Shown here: in pieces, positions 48,867-60,200 of the stretch
Numbering within the stretch: the stretch's first letter is position 1
How the letters are laid out: each line of letters opens with the position of its first letter
Origin: Marsupella aquatica
Lineage: Eukaryota; Marchantiophyta
Assembly (NCBI GenBank): GCA_973895155.1
Contig: OZ316891.1
Span: 4,154,001 to 4,218,000 of the forward strand
Direction of reading: 5' to 3'
Length of the DNA: 64,000 bases
Position numbers and translations under genes: made by a program
Notes under the pieces: generated by a model
Told to the model about the DNA's origin: nothing
Database searches by the model: none
The model's input: only the letters and a program-made list of their open reading frames with translations

Positions 48867-49315
48867 GATGTGTCTGAGATCACTTCTCTTAGAAACGAAT
48901 CGACTCCAATCCCCGATTGCGCTTCCTCCACAGCTCCCAATCGCAATTAGACACTGCAATCAGACTCCATTCAATTCACGAGGCAAAACCGACTTTGCTC
49001 TTTTCCAGCCGTCCCGGATTCCTAAATTCAGTTGCAAGAAACCGCAGGCCGTGATTGTTTTTGCAGTCGGATGCCGGGTGATTGAGTGAGTTGCCAAGGA
49101 GCCAATGAATCAATCAAGGTGATTGAGTGAGTTCCCAAGGAGCCAATGAATCAATCAATCTGATGAAAGAGTCGACAGAAGGGCGAGCGAAGAACTTCCG
49201 GTCGTCTCTTCCAGAGCTTCTGAGCGTTGGAGCGAAAAAGTCCGTCACTGTTTTCCTTTCTTGTACTACTCTTCGGCAAACATCTGATCGATAGGGGAGT
49301 GGCGACGGTGAGCGC

Positions 49316-49804
49316 GAGGGTTTCATGGGGCGATAAACTGGGGGCATCCTGTACTTTAACGTTTTCTGTGAGGGAGAGCTCGTTCTGGGTGAAGATGTCG
49401 GAGGACACACAGATGAGGAACGTGAGGGTTTCATGGGGGAGATAAAACTGGGGGCATTCTGCACTTTAACGTTTTCTGTGAGGGAGAGCACTGTTCTGGT
49501 TGAAGATGTCGGAGAACACCCAGATGGTGTGAAGGTGAGGGCTTTGATGGAGATAAACTGGGGGCATCCTGCTCTTTGACATGATTTGTGATGGAGGGTG
49601 CTTCCTTGTTGACATGTGGGGATCCACACAGATTGTGAATGTGAGAGATTCATGGGGAGATAAAACTGGGGGCACCCTGCTGTGATGGACTGCGTTTCCT
49701 TGTTGAAGATGTGGGAGGACACCCAGATGGTCAACAAGAGGGTTTCATGGGGAGACAAAAACTGGGGGCATCTTGCTCTTTGACGATGTGGGGAGGATAC
49801 ACAA
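49316..49804. repeat. minisatellite, about 4.6 units of 95-112 bp
   Basis: Units begin GAGGGTTTCATGGGG (or a close variant) at 49316, 49424, 49536, 49643 and 49738, each with AAACTGGGGGCAT in the first third and GTTGAAGATGT..GGA(G)GACAC near the end. Lengths are 108, 112, 107, 95 and a partial unit. A 260-codon minus-strand ORF spans it but is explained by the repeat and has no domain. A further smaller repeat (TGATTGAGTGAGTT..CCAAGGAGCCAATGAATCAATCAA) lies at about 49079-49159. Confidence 0.9.
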
Positions 49805-51562
49805 AAAGTGGACCACTGCAGCAGCAGTACACTTCTTGGAGGTGGCCGGTGACAAGTCCATCTGCTTTCTCGTAGTTTCTCCGTCCAATCCCACATAGCA
49901 TCTAAAATGTCAGGGAAGATTATCCTGGATGGACTTTGGCAACCGAGACCATGGCACTAGGCAAAATGTGTAGATTTTCATGGTAGAATTGTTTATGTGA
50001 TGACTGTAAAGACTGACCTATCTCATAACCTGTCAGAAATCAATATTTAAAACTGAGCTTGGATAACTCATTGCAAACTCTTACAAACTCGGATAGTATT
50101 TATTTTGGGTGTAATTGTGGCCCTGGAGTATTTGCTGAATATGGAGTTTGGGAATGAGCTTCTGATATCAGTGGAGAGCTAGTGGAGAGAGCTTTCTTAT
50201 CATATCACATTTGCAAATTAACAGTGTCTAGGTTTGAACCCATCCTTCCAATCTTACACGTCTCTTTGGGATGATGGGAGAGAGTGCTTGGGGTTATCCC
50301 TGGTCACGGTTTCCCTTGCAACTCACCCTGAGTCCATCAGTCTTAGATAACGTTGGAGGCTATGGGAGAAGTTTTTGCTGTCCCGAACATTCGCCCAAAT
50401 TGGAAATCCCTAGGGTTGAATGCACTCTTTCATCATCATCTGCGTCAATTTATTTTCGTCCAAATCGCCCCAAATCTCATCTTATAATACAGTGATACGG
50501 GTCCCCAGCTTTCTGTTCGAAGGAAAATGAAATCCAAATCTCCGCTCAAACTCTGATCTCATTATATCATCCGTGGGTCCCCAGATTTGTGTTCCAAGAT
50601 TAACAGGAAAATGACGAGAAGGAAGTCCAGAGACTCTGATTAGGTGGATTCTCAGCTTAGAGCGAGACTCCTGATTTTTTTGTCATGACATACATGCTTA
50701 CATTTTTGGTTACCATTATCTCCCCTTCAGAAAGGGTCTGGATTGGGTTGGTTTTGCTGAGCTTTGAACAAGTTGTCTGTTTTCACTGACCCATTCCAGA
50801 AAGAAACAGCAAGCGAAAAGTTTATGCTGAGTAAGATCGTAATCTCTCACATAGACCTGGCTACCTTTGAATCGCTCGTTGCCAGAATAATGGTACGTGA
50901 CTTTGTGGCAATGTGGGTCACAGGAATGCCATCGGGGTTCACCTCAAAGAAGATCCTCCCACAACTAAGCAATTGAGACGCAAGTGAGATGCACTTTGTT
51001 TGTTGTGAATACCTCAATAGAATTCATTCTCACTTAATTAACACAAACAATTGTTCCTGTAAAAACACCTTACCGGCACAACCCTCAATTACCAAAGAGT
51101 CTTGCCTCACTTAGTGTTCTACGTATCCGACAAAGTTTAACTAGGGGAAAAGTAAAGCTCAACTCCAGTCCAAAAACGATCCTCAAACTCGAAAATGCAG
51201 ACATAGACCTCCAGCTTGTGGTGTCGGAATAAGTAGGATGAACAATGACCCAAGAAGCACCCAGTTTATGGCAGAATTGTACCTAACGCGTTGGAAGTAT
51301 GAGTTGAGCGCATGTACACATGGAAAGGTGGCCCAAACACACGAGGCCGACAAAATTGCATACTGAGGTGCATACCCAATTTATAATTTTGCAAACACCC
51401 TGTACTGGATGAACACAAGCGAGTCAACATGTTGACCCAAGTGTACCACGAACAATGTGGCCCCTGAGTTAGATCCCAATCCAACAGTCACCTCTCTTGC
51501 AGCTTATCTTGCTCGCCAAGGAAGAAATGCTATGGCTAAAAATGTGCGGACATGAACGGTCG
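49805..51562. other. intergenic, no gene recognised
   Basis: Short ORFs only. A GGGTCCCCAG phrase is repeated near 50490 and 50573 with similar flanks (GTTCGAAG/GTTCCAAG, AGGAAAATGA), suggesting a small degenerate duplication. Confidence 0.45.
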
Positions 51563-52851
51563 TCAAGAAAAATGCACGAGGCTGTAGACCAATATCCAAG
51601 CCAACTGCGTCAACAATCCAAAGGAGTCGATTAATAAATTACGGACCTAAACTCTAATTGAGAAAGCAATGACCTGAACTCAATCACACTTCAAACCGAG
51701 TACTCTAGACAGGTGCTCATGTAACATGCTTCCAAAACATCCCTTCATTTCTCCTTCTGATGACAAATTCAACACATCAAACACTACCAGTCTCGTAGCT
51801 GCCGAAGAGCCAAATTTTAGCGAAAGAACACATTTTTTCTCAGGTTGGAAGCGTTCGAAAATTACATACCAAGAATAATGTGAGCGACGCAAACATGCCT
51901 TCCTGCAACAAAGGCGCATGACCTCCAAACTGCTCTTCATCAACTTTCAAGATGAGAGTATAATAGCCATAAACAATAGATGTGGACAACAGGACAAACC
52001 TGCCATAAAACATGATTGAAAGCGTAAGTTCAAGACTCCTCGACGTAGCTGAAAGTGAATGAGTGATATTTTGAAACGCAGTTTAGGTTCCAAAAGACAA
52101 ATGTTCCTAAAGCCAACGGCAAAGGAAATGGTCAAATATCTCACAAAAGGAGCCACAATGATCCTGTCAGGGGAATGGCGCCCCATACGATTCCGCATGT
52201 TAGGCCAATCGCCTGCCTCAACCAATGGAGAACGTCCCCCAACTGATCCTGTTCATCCAACACGATAAGGAACGCACCTCGTCAGAAGCACAAAACTTAC
52301 GATCAAAAACTCCCTTAAGTTGTACACGCTGTGATCTCTACATACAATTGTGATACAAGAGTCGCACTGATAACGGAACTCTGATCCAGGTAACTTTCAC
52401 AGAAAGGCAAAGGAGAAACCCTAATCAATTAAGAATAGCCAGCAGCATGGGCCAATTATGAAGATGAAGCACAAAACTTCATTCCAGAACAGTAATTCAA
52501 AGAGACGAAGGCAGATAAAATTCGCACAAGCGTAGAGATCTGTCTGGAAAAAATAAATTGCAACTTGCATTTCCGCACCCTGGCCCATATGAGAGACTTC
52601 AAGAAGGTGGCACACATTCCAGATTCTCATATGGATCAGTCCTACATAATTAATAGACAGGTTTGAAGGTTGTAGACTCAAGGACGGTGATATTGGTAGC
52701 GAAGGAATACCCGATCCCAATCAGCATCAGGACTTAGAAGTTTCGATACAGAGAAAGGAGTCACATCATCGTGCTCCTTCTCCTTCTCTTTCTCCTTATC
52801 TCTCAGAGATGGCTGCTTCGAAATCTTGACTGCAGATGGTCTTTCTCTCAT
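51563..52851 (-). CDS. RAB5IF: RAB5IF/respirasome-assembly-factor family membrane protein
   Basis: Four exons (52851-52711, 52248-52145, 51999-51870, 51604-51563) join in frame to 138 residues. Plant members are annotated as Rab5-interacting family proteins. The animal homologue RAB5IF (RCAF1) has been linked to respiratory supercomplex assembly and to membrane-protein insertion at the ER. Residues 1-30 are basic, then charged (KEKEKEKEHDD). TPFSVSKLLSPDADWD and QLGDVLHWLRQ precede three hydrophobic segments: IGLTCGIVWGAIPLTGSLWL, FVLLSTSIVYGYYTLIL and ASLTLFLLAWILVYSLVHF. DEEQFGGHAPLLQEGMF, the family hallmark, lies between the second and third. The first ATG after an upstream stretch with no family similarity is at 52851. 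Splice phases all agree. Which cellular role applies in plants is not known to me. Confidence 0.95.
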
Positions 52852-54081
52852 TCTCAACCGCGGCTTAGACAAGGAGGAATTTGTCCAAATTCTTAGTGCG
52901 AGGGAAGCCTTCTCATAATTAACCCACCACAGCTTGATAATCCTCACTGTCACGGTCAAAGCCTGCGACCTTCCACTACCGAAGACTCTTCAACAGCATG
53001 CGCCTGCACAGTGAATAAGAGCTGCCGTCATTACCAACCTTAACCGTCCCAATCCTCTACTGAGAACAGCGGCTGATAAAGACATGACAACATAGAGTAA
53101 CAATAACGTCAATCCACCCAGAGAACAGCAACCTAATATAGACGTACTGATTGTTTCTCTATTCCAGACTGACAGCCCCGATGATTCTGATTATGTGAGC
53201 TTCAATGAGAGAAAAGTCCTGCCGAATTCCCCCATAGAGATGCATCACTAAATGAATCTGGAGAAAGAGCTCCGTCTGTTTTACTGAGGAGCCCCAAAAG
53301 AAATCAACACCTAAATCTTTTGACAAAAGAGTTCGTTCACTCAAGTTCTCCAGCCAGTCGTAGCCGGATACTAACTTCAAATAACAGAAAAACTTCGTGC
53401 AAGATCCTAAGTTACGCTCCTCCGCAGTAACCCTACTCGGGAAGCTCCCACTAACACTGATCCATTGTGGCAAAAACTACGCGCAAGGACAAAATCGATG
53501 CTAAATCAACCCCAAATCCCCCACTTTTCCCCATTCATTCATCCAGGAAACGTCAGAGATCCACAAACACCGCTTCACAGCTCTGACTTCCAAGAGCGCA
53601 CCATGCAAACCTCCAAATCAGCGGCAATAAACACATAAACACAGTCGTTTTAACCACTCCGGGTTCATCATCACCCCTCCCCGCAGACCACGAAGCACAA
53701 ACCTCCACCGCTCGGTCAGATTCCTTCCTACTAAAAAACTCCACCACCGCCCTCGACCAGACTAAAAAAGTAATACAAAACATAAAGCAAATCGTCTTTA
53801 ACAAATGACGCAACTCAGTGTAGGAAACCACGGAAACAGCTTCAAAGCTCGAAAGATGGCCTCTCACCTTGCCACCCCGGTGCCGAAAGCGTCGACAGAA
53901 TCCAGCAGCACCTCTGATTGCTTGACCGATTGATTATTGAATGAAAGGGCAACGGAAGGGACGTCGAGTAGAACAAGCTCGAGCTCACAGCTCTCTCTCA
54001 CCAGCGACAGGAGTCTAGCAGAGCGGAGTGGGCAGGGAAGAGGAGTGACGAGCGCTTTGTTGTCATGGATGTAGAGGCAGC
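52852..54081. other. RAB5IF upstream region, no separate gene seen
   Basis: Short ORFs on the minus strand only. It may hold a 5' UTR intron of the RAB5IF-like gene, since acceptor-like pyrimidine tracts are present, but I cannot fix a transcription start. Confidence 0.4.
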
Positions 54082-54220
54082 TAGTTTTAGGGGGGTTTTA
54101 GGGGCGGTCTAAATTTGGACCGCCCGAGTTCCCGGCTCGTTGTTGTTGTCGCCGTATTATAGAGAGTTGCTAGTTTTAGGGGCGGTCTAGATTTGGACCG
54201 CCCGAGTTCCTGGCTCGTTG
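54082..54220. repeat. two copies of a palindrome-containing repeat
   Basis: TAGTTTTAGG..GGCGGTCTA(A/G)ATTTGGACCGCCCGAGTTCC..GGCTCGTTG occurs at 54082-54142 and 54171-54220. The inner GGCGGTC..GACCGCC is an inverted repeat able to form a hairpin. Copies are almost identical. Confidence 0.88.
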
Positions 54221-54290
54221 GTTAGTATTAGAGGCCCCTAATTTTAAAGAGGCAATCTTAGAGGCTTCTAGTTTTAGACTTGGGTCACTA

Positions 54291-56162
54291 AGAGCATCTC
54301 CAGCGGTTTAGGGGCTTCCGGCCTGCAAAGTTAAAATTTGCCCCTGAACTCCACCGGTTGCTGCTTTCCATGCGCTACTTCCCAACCATAGTTCATGTCG
54401 GGTTTAAACTGTAGGTTTGGGCTCGCCAGACTTTCCTCCCACTGCGCACTGTGAGATGAATGGACATTAGTGAACACTTCGGGTCACTCTACACTCTTGG
54501 CCGAAACATTGCATTCCGCCATTGCCAGCAAGCTCTGATTGCGCGCACCATTGTTTGCGGCCTCGTGTTTCCTTGAAACGCAATATGGATGCCGCAAGAA
54601 ATGCGTTTCAAGGAAACATGAGAGAATATTAAGTATGGATGCGCTTCAGAAATGGAGAGCACTCTTCTTGAAATCAGAAGAGGAGGATGAGGCAGATTGG
54701 GACCAGGAAGAACGTTTTTGGGAGATGATCCTTTACCGTGGACCCCTCGCCATCACAATGTTATTGAGTGAGGGGAAGAAACGTATGCATGGAGGGTCTA
54801 GACCTGGGAGGAGAAGCAATGTTAATCGAAACAGATAGAAGGGGGCACAAGACCTCTTGAACGATTATTTTGCAGAGGTTCCTACTTATGGAGAGCACCT
54901 GTCAAGGAGACCATTCAGAATGAGCTCAGGGTTGTTTAATAGGATCCTCAATGCTGTTATGGATCATGACAAGTATTTTCAGCTCAAATATGTCCCCGGC
55001 CTCACCAGAAGATTACGGCAACACTTAGACAACTTGCGTATGGAATTGGGACGAATGCTATGGATGAGTATTGCCGCATTGGAGAGAGAACATCTTTAGA
55101 GTCGCTCTATAGGTTTGCCATAGCAATCAGGGAACTGTATGAGGAAAAGTATTTGCAGAAGCCAAATGCACAAGATTTCCAGAACCACCTTGAGATTAAT
55201 CAGGAGAGAGAGTTTCAAGGTATGTTCGGCAGCCTAGACTGCATGATTGGCAGTGGAAAATTTGCCCATTGGCCTGGCAAGGGCAGTAAGGCAAGGATAA
55301 ATCTAAAAGCATAATTCTTGAAGCCATAGTAGACCAGGAGCTCTGGATCTGGCATGCTTTTTGGGGTCTGGTCGGGGGAAATAATAACTTGAACGTTCTT
55401 GATAGGAGTCCCCTGTTGAATGAGTGGTTGGTGAATGACTGTACAAATTGTCATTTCCATGTTAATGGGGTGGAATACAATAGAGCATACCTCCTTGTTG
55501 ACGGAATCTACCCAGAGTGGAGTATGTTCATCGCCACAATCCACTCTCCACAAACTGAGAAATTGAGTCATTTCGCCAAATGCCAGGAGGCTGCCAAGAA
55601 AGATGTGGAAAGAGCCTTTGGTGTGCTCCAAGCCAGGTTCGAAACAGTGAGGAGGCCAGCAAGGTTTTGGTTTGAAAATAACCTTACCAACATATTGATG
55701 GCATGTGTGGTGCTCCACAATATGATAATTGAGGACGAGCATGGGGAAGAATTAAGTCCTTATTATAGGGTCGTTGTTCCACAGGTGAGGACAGGTATCA
55801 TGCCTTGGCTACAGTATTTAGAGGCAAATATTAGGGCCATTCATAGTAGACAGTCATTTCAAGCTGCGGAGTCTTGCGCTCCTCTACACCCTCCCGAGCC
55901 CCTGCCCTCCCCAACAATGTTGACCAAACAACATCACTTCTGCAACCACAACATGATTGCAAAGATGACTCAAACTAAGCCACAATACTCCCTAATTCAC
56001 CTGTATTTTTGTTTGCACCTCAACATTTTCATGCAACACACTGGCATTAAGCTAAGCAACAACAACATGGTCAACTACCACCAAGACTGCATAGGGGCAA
56101 GGGACAATATATGTTGGCGTCGGCTACATAATATAATAATCACAATTGCCCAACTTGTATAG
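54291..56162 (+). mobile_element. decayed PIF/Harbinger transposase element
   Basis: Reading frames at 54539-54838, 54857-55099, 55060-55314 and 55389-56162 are collinear parts of a plant PIF/Harbinger nuclease, in order: DYFAEVPTYGEHLSRRPFRM, IGERTSLESLYRF, FQGMFGSLDCM, VNGVEYNRAYLLVDGIYPEW and KDVERAFGVLQARFETV, followed by VLHNMIIEDE. The frame is broken by an in-frame stop at 54836 and by at least two shifts (about 54990 and 55300), so no full enzyme can be made. GAGCATCTCCAGCGG at about 54292-54306, after CTAA, resembles the terminal inverted repeat of plant Harbinger elements. I could not find the matching 3' end. The lineage differs from the ALP1-like gene at 19.1 kb, which shares little beyond the nuclease motifs. 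Confidence 0.82.
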
Positions 56163-57251
56163 AAAAAAAAGGTGCAAATGATCTAAAGTACTTTTTCATT
56201 TAATTACCTTCATTTCAATCATATCCAAAACTCGTAAAGTTTAATAGACTGATGTCCCAACAAGCAAACTAAATTCTGCCATCCTCCCAAAATACATATG
56301 TCGCCCTCCAAATCGTCCATGTGCATGTCTACAGCTGAAGCTTTGGGACACCTTGCAATCCTTGCTCCATCTCTCTGCCCCACCACCCATTCTGTCGTCA
56401 TACCTGAACAAGCCCACAAGGCACAAGCCCTGTCAATCTGTCACCCTGTCGTGGCTCCTCGTGTATGGAATGTCCTTCAAATTCTCCAATCACCGTACTC
56501 TGTACTCTTGATCTTCGTCGTCATTCTGCAAGCTCTGTTCTGGAGTTCTGAGCTCTGGGGGCCATTCAATTCATCCCTCTGGGTACAAGGAAATTGGTGG
56601 TCTAAAGAGCTTCACGGCTTCACTGGTCCTCGGCAGGCTCTCTGTTCTGTAGTCCGGACTCCAGAGGCTAGGCTGACGAAGATTCATCACCTGTTCAGAC
56701 TAGAACAATCCCACTTCTTTTCGATTGGGTGCATGCAAAGCTTTGAATTTCTAGACATCTCCACTCGTTTCAATTGGTGCTGTGATCCTCGCTCCCAGTA
56801 CTGTATTGTACAATAGCGAGTTAACAGGTGGTCAGCAGGAATCTTGTTTTGGCGTCGGGAGTCAGGAGAGAACAGGAAGTTGGAGATGGGCTACTCTGTC
56901 TTTGAAGGATCCTCACGAACAACGTGTACAGTGGCAGAGCTTCAGGGTACGGTCGCGAAGTGAGCCTTCTCCGCTAATTTGGATGAAATTCTGTGAAAGT
57001 GAAGCAGACAGCGCACCAGAGGAGACGCAGGCAAAGATGCAAAGAGGCAGCCTGTGAGGGAGAGACCAAGAGAGTAAGAGAGAGAAGATAGGCTAAGAGA
57101 GAGAAGATAGGCCCACAGAATCAAGAAGTCGTTCAGAAGCCTACGAGAAAAGCGCTGGAGAAGTGTGGCAGAGCAGCTGAGAGACGGATATTAGAGAAGA
57201 AAAGGTTAAATGGGTTTTGCAGAAAGAGAGTGAGCCAGAGGTAGCGAGAAA
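56163..57251. other. upstream region of the alpha/beta hydrolase gene
   Basis: No independent gene is recognised. Purine-rich GA tracts (about 57057-57118, AGAGAGAAGATAGGC repeated) lie 130-195 bp upstream of the hydrolase ATG and may be part of its 5' UTR or promoter. Confidence 0.5.
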
Positions 57252-60200
57252 ATGAGTGGTCTCAAGGCAATGCCGTGCCTCAGCAACAGCAAGGTGGCAA
57301 TTCTTAGTTGCCTCAAGCGCCCACAGCTCCCAGCCCACTCCCCAATTTTCCTCTCCACGGTGTGTAGCGGACACCAAGCGAAAATTGGCAGCCAGATAGG
57401 AAGGATTCCTGCCCGCAGCTTGAGATGGCGCTCGTGCTACGGGGAGGCATTCAGGGGCAGCACCAGCAGTAGCAAGAAGAGGGCTTCTTCTTCGTCCAAC
57501 TATCACTGGAGATCATTTGAACCTTCCCGGAGAGACTGGGGATTATCCACAGTTAAGACCTTCGCTGCATCACCTCAGGGTGCTGATAATTCTGCGAAGA
57601 GTAATGAAGACGAGGCGCAGGCGGATGTTCAGAAGATCCTTAGGAAGGGTTTACTGGCGGAGAGAGCAGAGCAGTTGCGGGAGCAATTTGACAAGCCAGA
57701 AGTCTGTACAGCTGATGAATTGCACTATGTTGCGGTTCCCGGGACGAACTGGAGGCTGGCTCTCTGGCGCTACCGCCCTCCTCCTAACGTAGGCTCCTCT
57801 GGATTCAAACTAAACTTGTATACTTCTCGTCCCCTCAGAAAGTTAGAAAATTGGAATCGGAATCAAACCTACTTTTAAACTTCTCGCTCCTGTTGTTGGT
57901 TAGTGATGGAGGCCCAGCTTTGGCTATTTGGGTGTATTGGTCCTCTGACTGCCTGCAGGAGGAACGGATGTGTCCGAGAGTGAAAGCAATTTTCCAAATG
58001 CAATGTTCTGGGTCACAGTGAATCAGTCTGAGAACGAAGTTTGAGTTAGAGAGACGAAAAGCAGTCCATTGGTTTGTTGAATTTTGGGTTTAGAGAGCAA
58101 CGGATATATCAAGCATTCTGCTAGTGACACTCTTGACGAGAATCACTATTACGTAAAGATGTGTTTCCATGTAGGCCGTGTCTTTGCTGAGTTCTCGTTA
58201 CGGACACTTTTTAGAGTGTTAGTACACTGACAATCTGCTTGAATACGTCAATTTTCACATATGCAAACTTGATCATGAAAACGTGACAACTGTCGACAAT
58301 TTTGCCAATTATGGGCCTTGAAGTGAGACTTTAGCTAATGATTGTGGGTACATTGCATGGGCTCTCAGATACTTGGCGTGACAGGCTGTGAAAAGGAGGA
58401 TTCCAGCTGCCAAGGTTGAATGTTCTTGAGTGAATAGGAGTCGGGACAAGAAAAATATGGGAATGAGAACCAGTGCTGCTAGACCTATCACTCATTGGCT
58501 GTTGTGGCTCCGTTGGTGGCAGGCACCTCAGAGAAATCATCCAGTGCTAATGCTGTCCGGCATCGGCACGAATGCTGTTGGATTCGATTTAGACCCCAGT
58601 GTGAGTTCATTGACGTCCTGTCGTGCCCCTCTGGTTTACCTGCAGGATACAAAATATTCTATTGGCAGTTTGTTAAGAATTGTAATAATCGTTAGATGGA
58701 GTAACGAGAACAATCGTCAAACATCAGTACCTCTCCCTTTATAGTTGTTCTGTATGAAGACAATTTCCCACCGTAGAAAGTTAAATTGCAGTTGAAGCTT
58801 GTACAGTGGTGAAGCCCTTTAAAGTTGAAGGGGTACATCTGATTGTTAATTCACCATTACAATTCTCAATATATTGTTTAACTGTCCTTGGTCTGATTGA
58901 GGAGACTAGTAGAGATCTGACGGAATTTTTCCTCACAATCTTAAAGAAAGATAGTGTGGAACTACCTGATTACACTGGGGAACACATATAAAACTATGCA
59001 ATCATTAGGGTTGAAAGAAGCAATATCTTTCAATTTAGGAACTTATACATCTGAGCGATCGAGCTTGAGATTTTCTCAAGGTTTTGGTATGATCTGTCGA
59101 TGTAGGTTTCAATGGCCCGCAGTATTGCTGCAGCTGGATTTGATACCTGGATTCTGGAGGTCAGAGGTTCAGGCCTGAGCAAGTCTGAAGAGGAACTTGC
59201 AGACGAAGGAAAGGCTGCCGAAACAAGCAATGGCGCTATTGTTGAGAATGTATCCGAGGATGACAAGGTGGGTTCTGGCGAAAGGTCTGTTGCTGGGATG
59301 GATTCTAGTACATCTACTAAGCCTACCAGTGAAGAAAGGACTGTGGATGATATTTTAGACAGCGTTAGCAAGAAATCCAACGGGCCTACAAATGGGTCTG
59401 CGATGGTTGCTGACCCTAATGCAAATGTCGAGGTTAGCCAAAAATCAGAGGGGGGAGGCACATCGTGGGGGGTCTGGAGTACTGCAACAGAGCTTACCAA
59501 CTTCATTGTACAAGTGTCCAACAAGTTAAGCAATTTGCTAACTCAGGGGCAGTCAAAAATTCTCTCAGCTCGTTTTATTGATGCAGTGGTTAATCTTCTT
59601 GACGAAAGCGCAGTTTCCAGACGAATTACCGAGCTGAGACAACGGTTGGCAAACCGATTAGAAGCACAGGAGAAGAATAGTATTGTCATGAATGAAATTG
59701 CAGACCTGAGGAAGAAGCTAGCCCAGCTGCTTGAAGATGGCCAGGATGTCGTTCGGCCTCGGGTGACAAATTTGCAGGAAAGATTGAGTAGCACAGCTGA
59801 TGACTTTCAAAAGGTCGTGGACTTCGTTGCAAAATATGACTGGGACTTCGACAACTACCTTGACGAGGACGTCCCTACAGCGGTGGGTGGGGTCTATCCT
59901 TGCTGAAATTGTTCTGCTGTATCTTGAAGCTCGTTGTGCAATTCCATGCCCTGGGAGTAGTTGCATCCATGGACTTTTAGTCTATCTCTTATCATCTTTA
60001 GTCCACCATGGTAGACGAGGAGCGGTTATGACATCACGACGCTTTGACCTCAACAAATCAGTAGAAAGGGTTGAAAATGAAAGTAACATTAGGCTTCTGC
60101 TTGTGAGGTTCCTGTAAATTTTGTTACTAATTCAAATGGGTGGCATGTTCAGTTCTCTCGTACGGCCTTGATACTTCCTTTCGAAAATGTCCTACTTAGG

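Noticed and set aside
48636-48959. 107-codon ORF with RREEK repeats
   Set aside because: It is a translation of the (AGAAG)n microsatellite.
49114-49896. 260-codon minus-strand ORF
   Set aside because: It runs through a tandem minisatellite; its apparent internal repeats are the DNA repeat, and no domain is seen.
55215-55742. 175-codon minus-strand ORF
   Set aside because: Antisense shadow of the decayed Harbinger transposase coding on plus.
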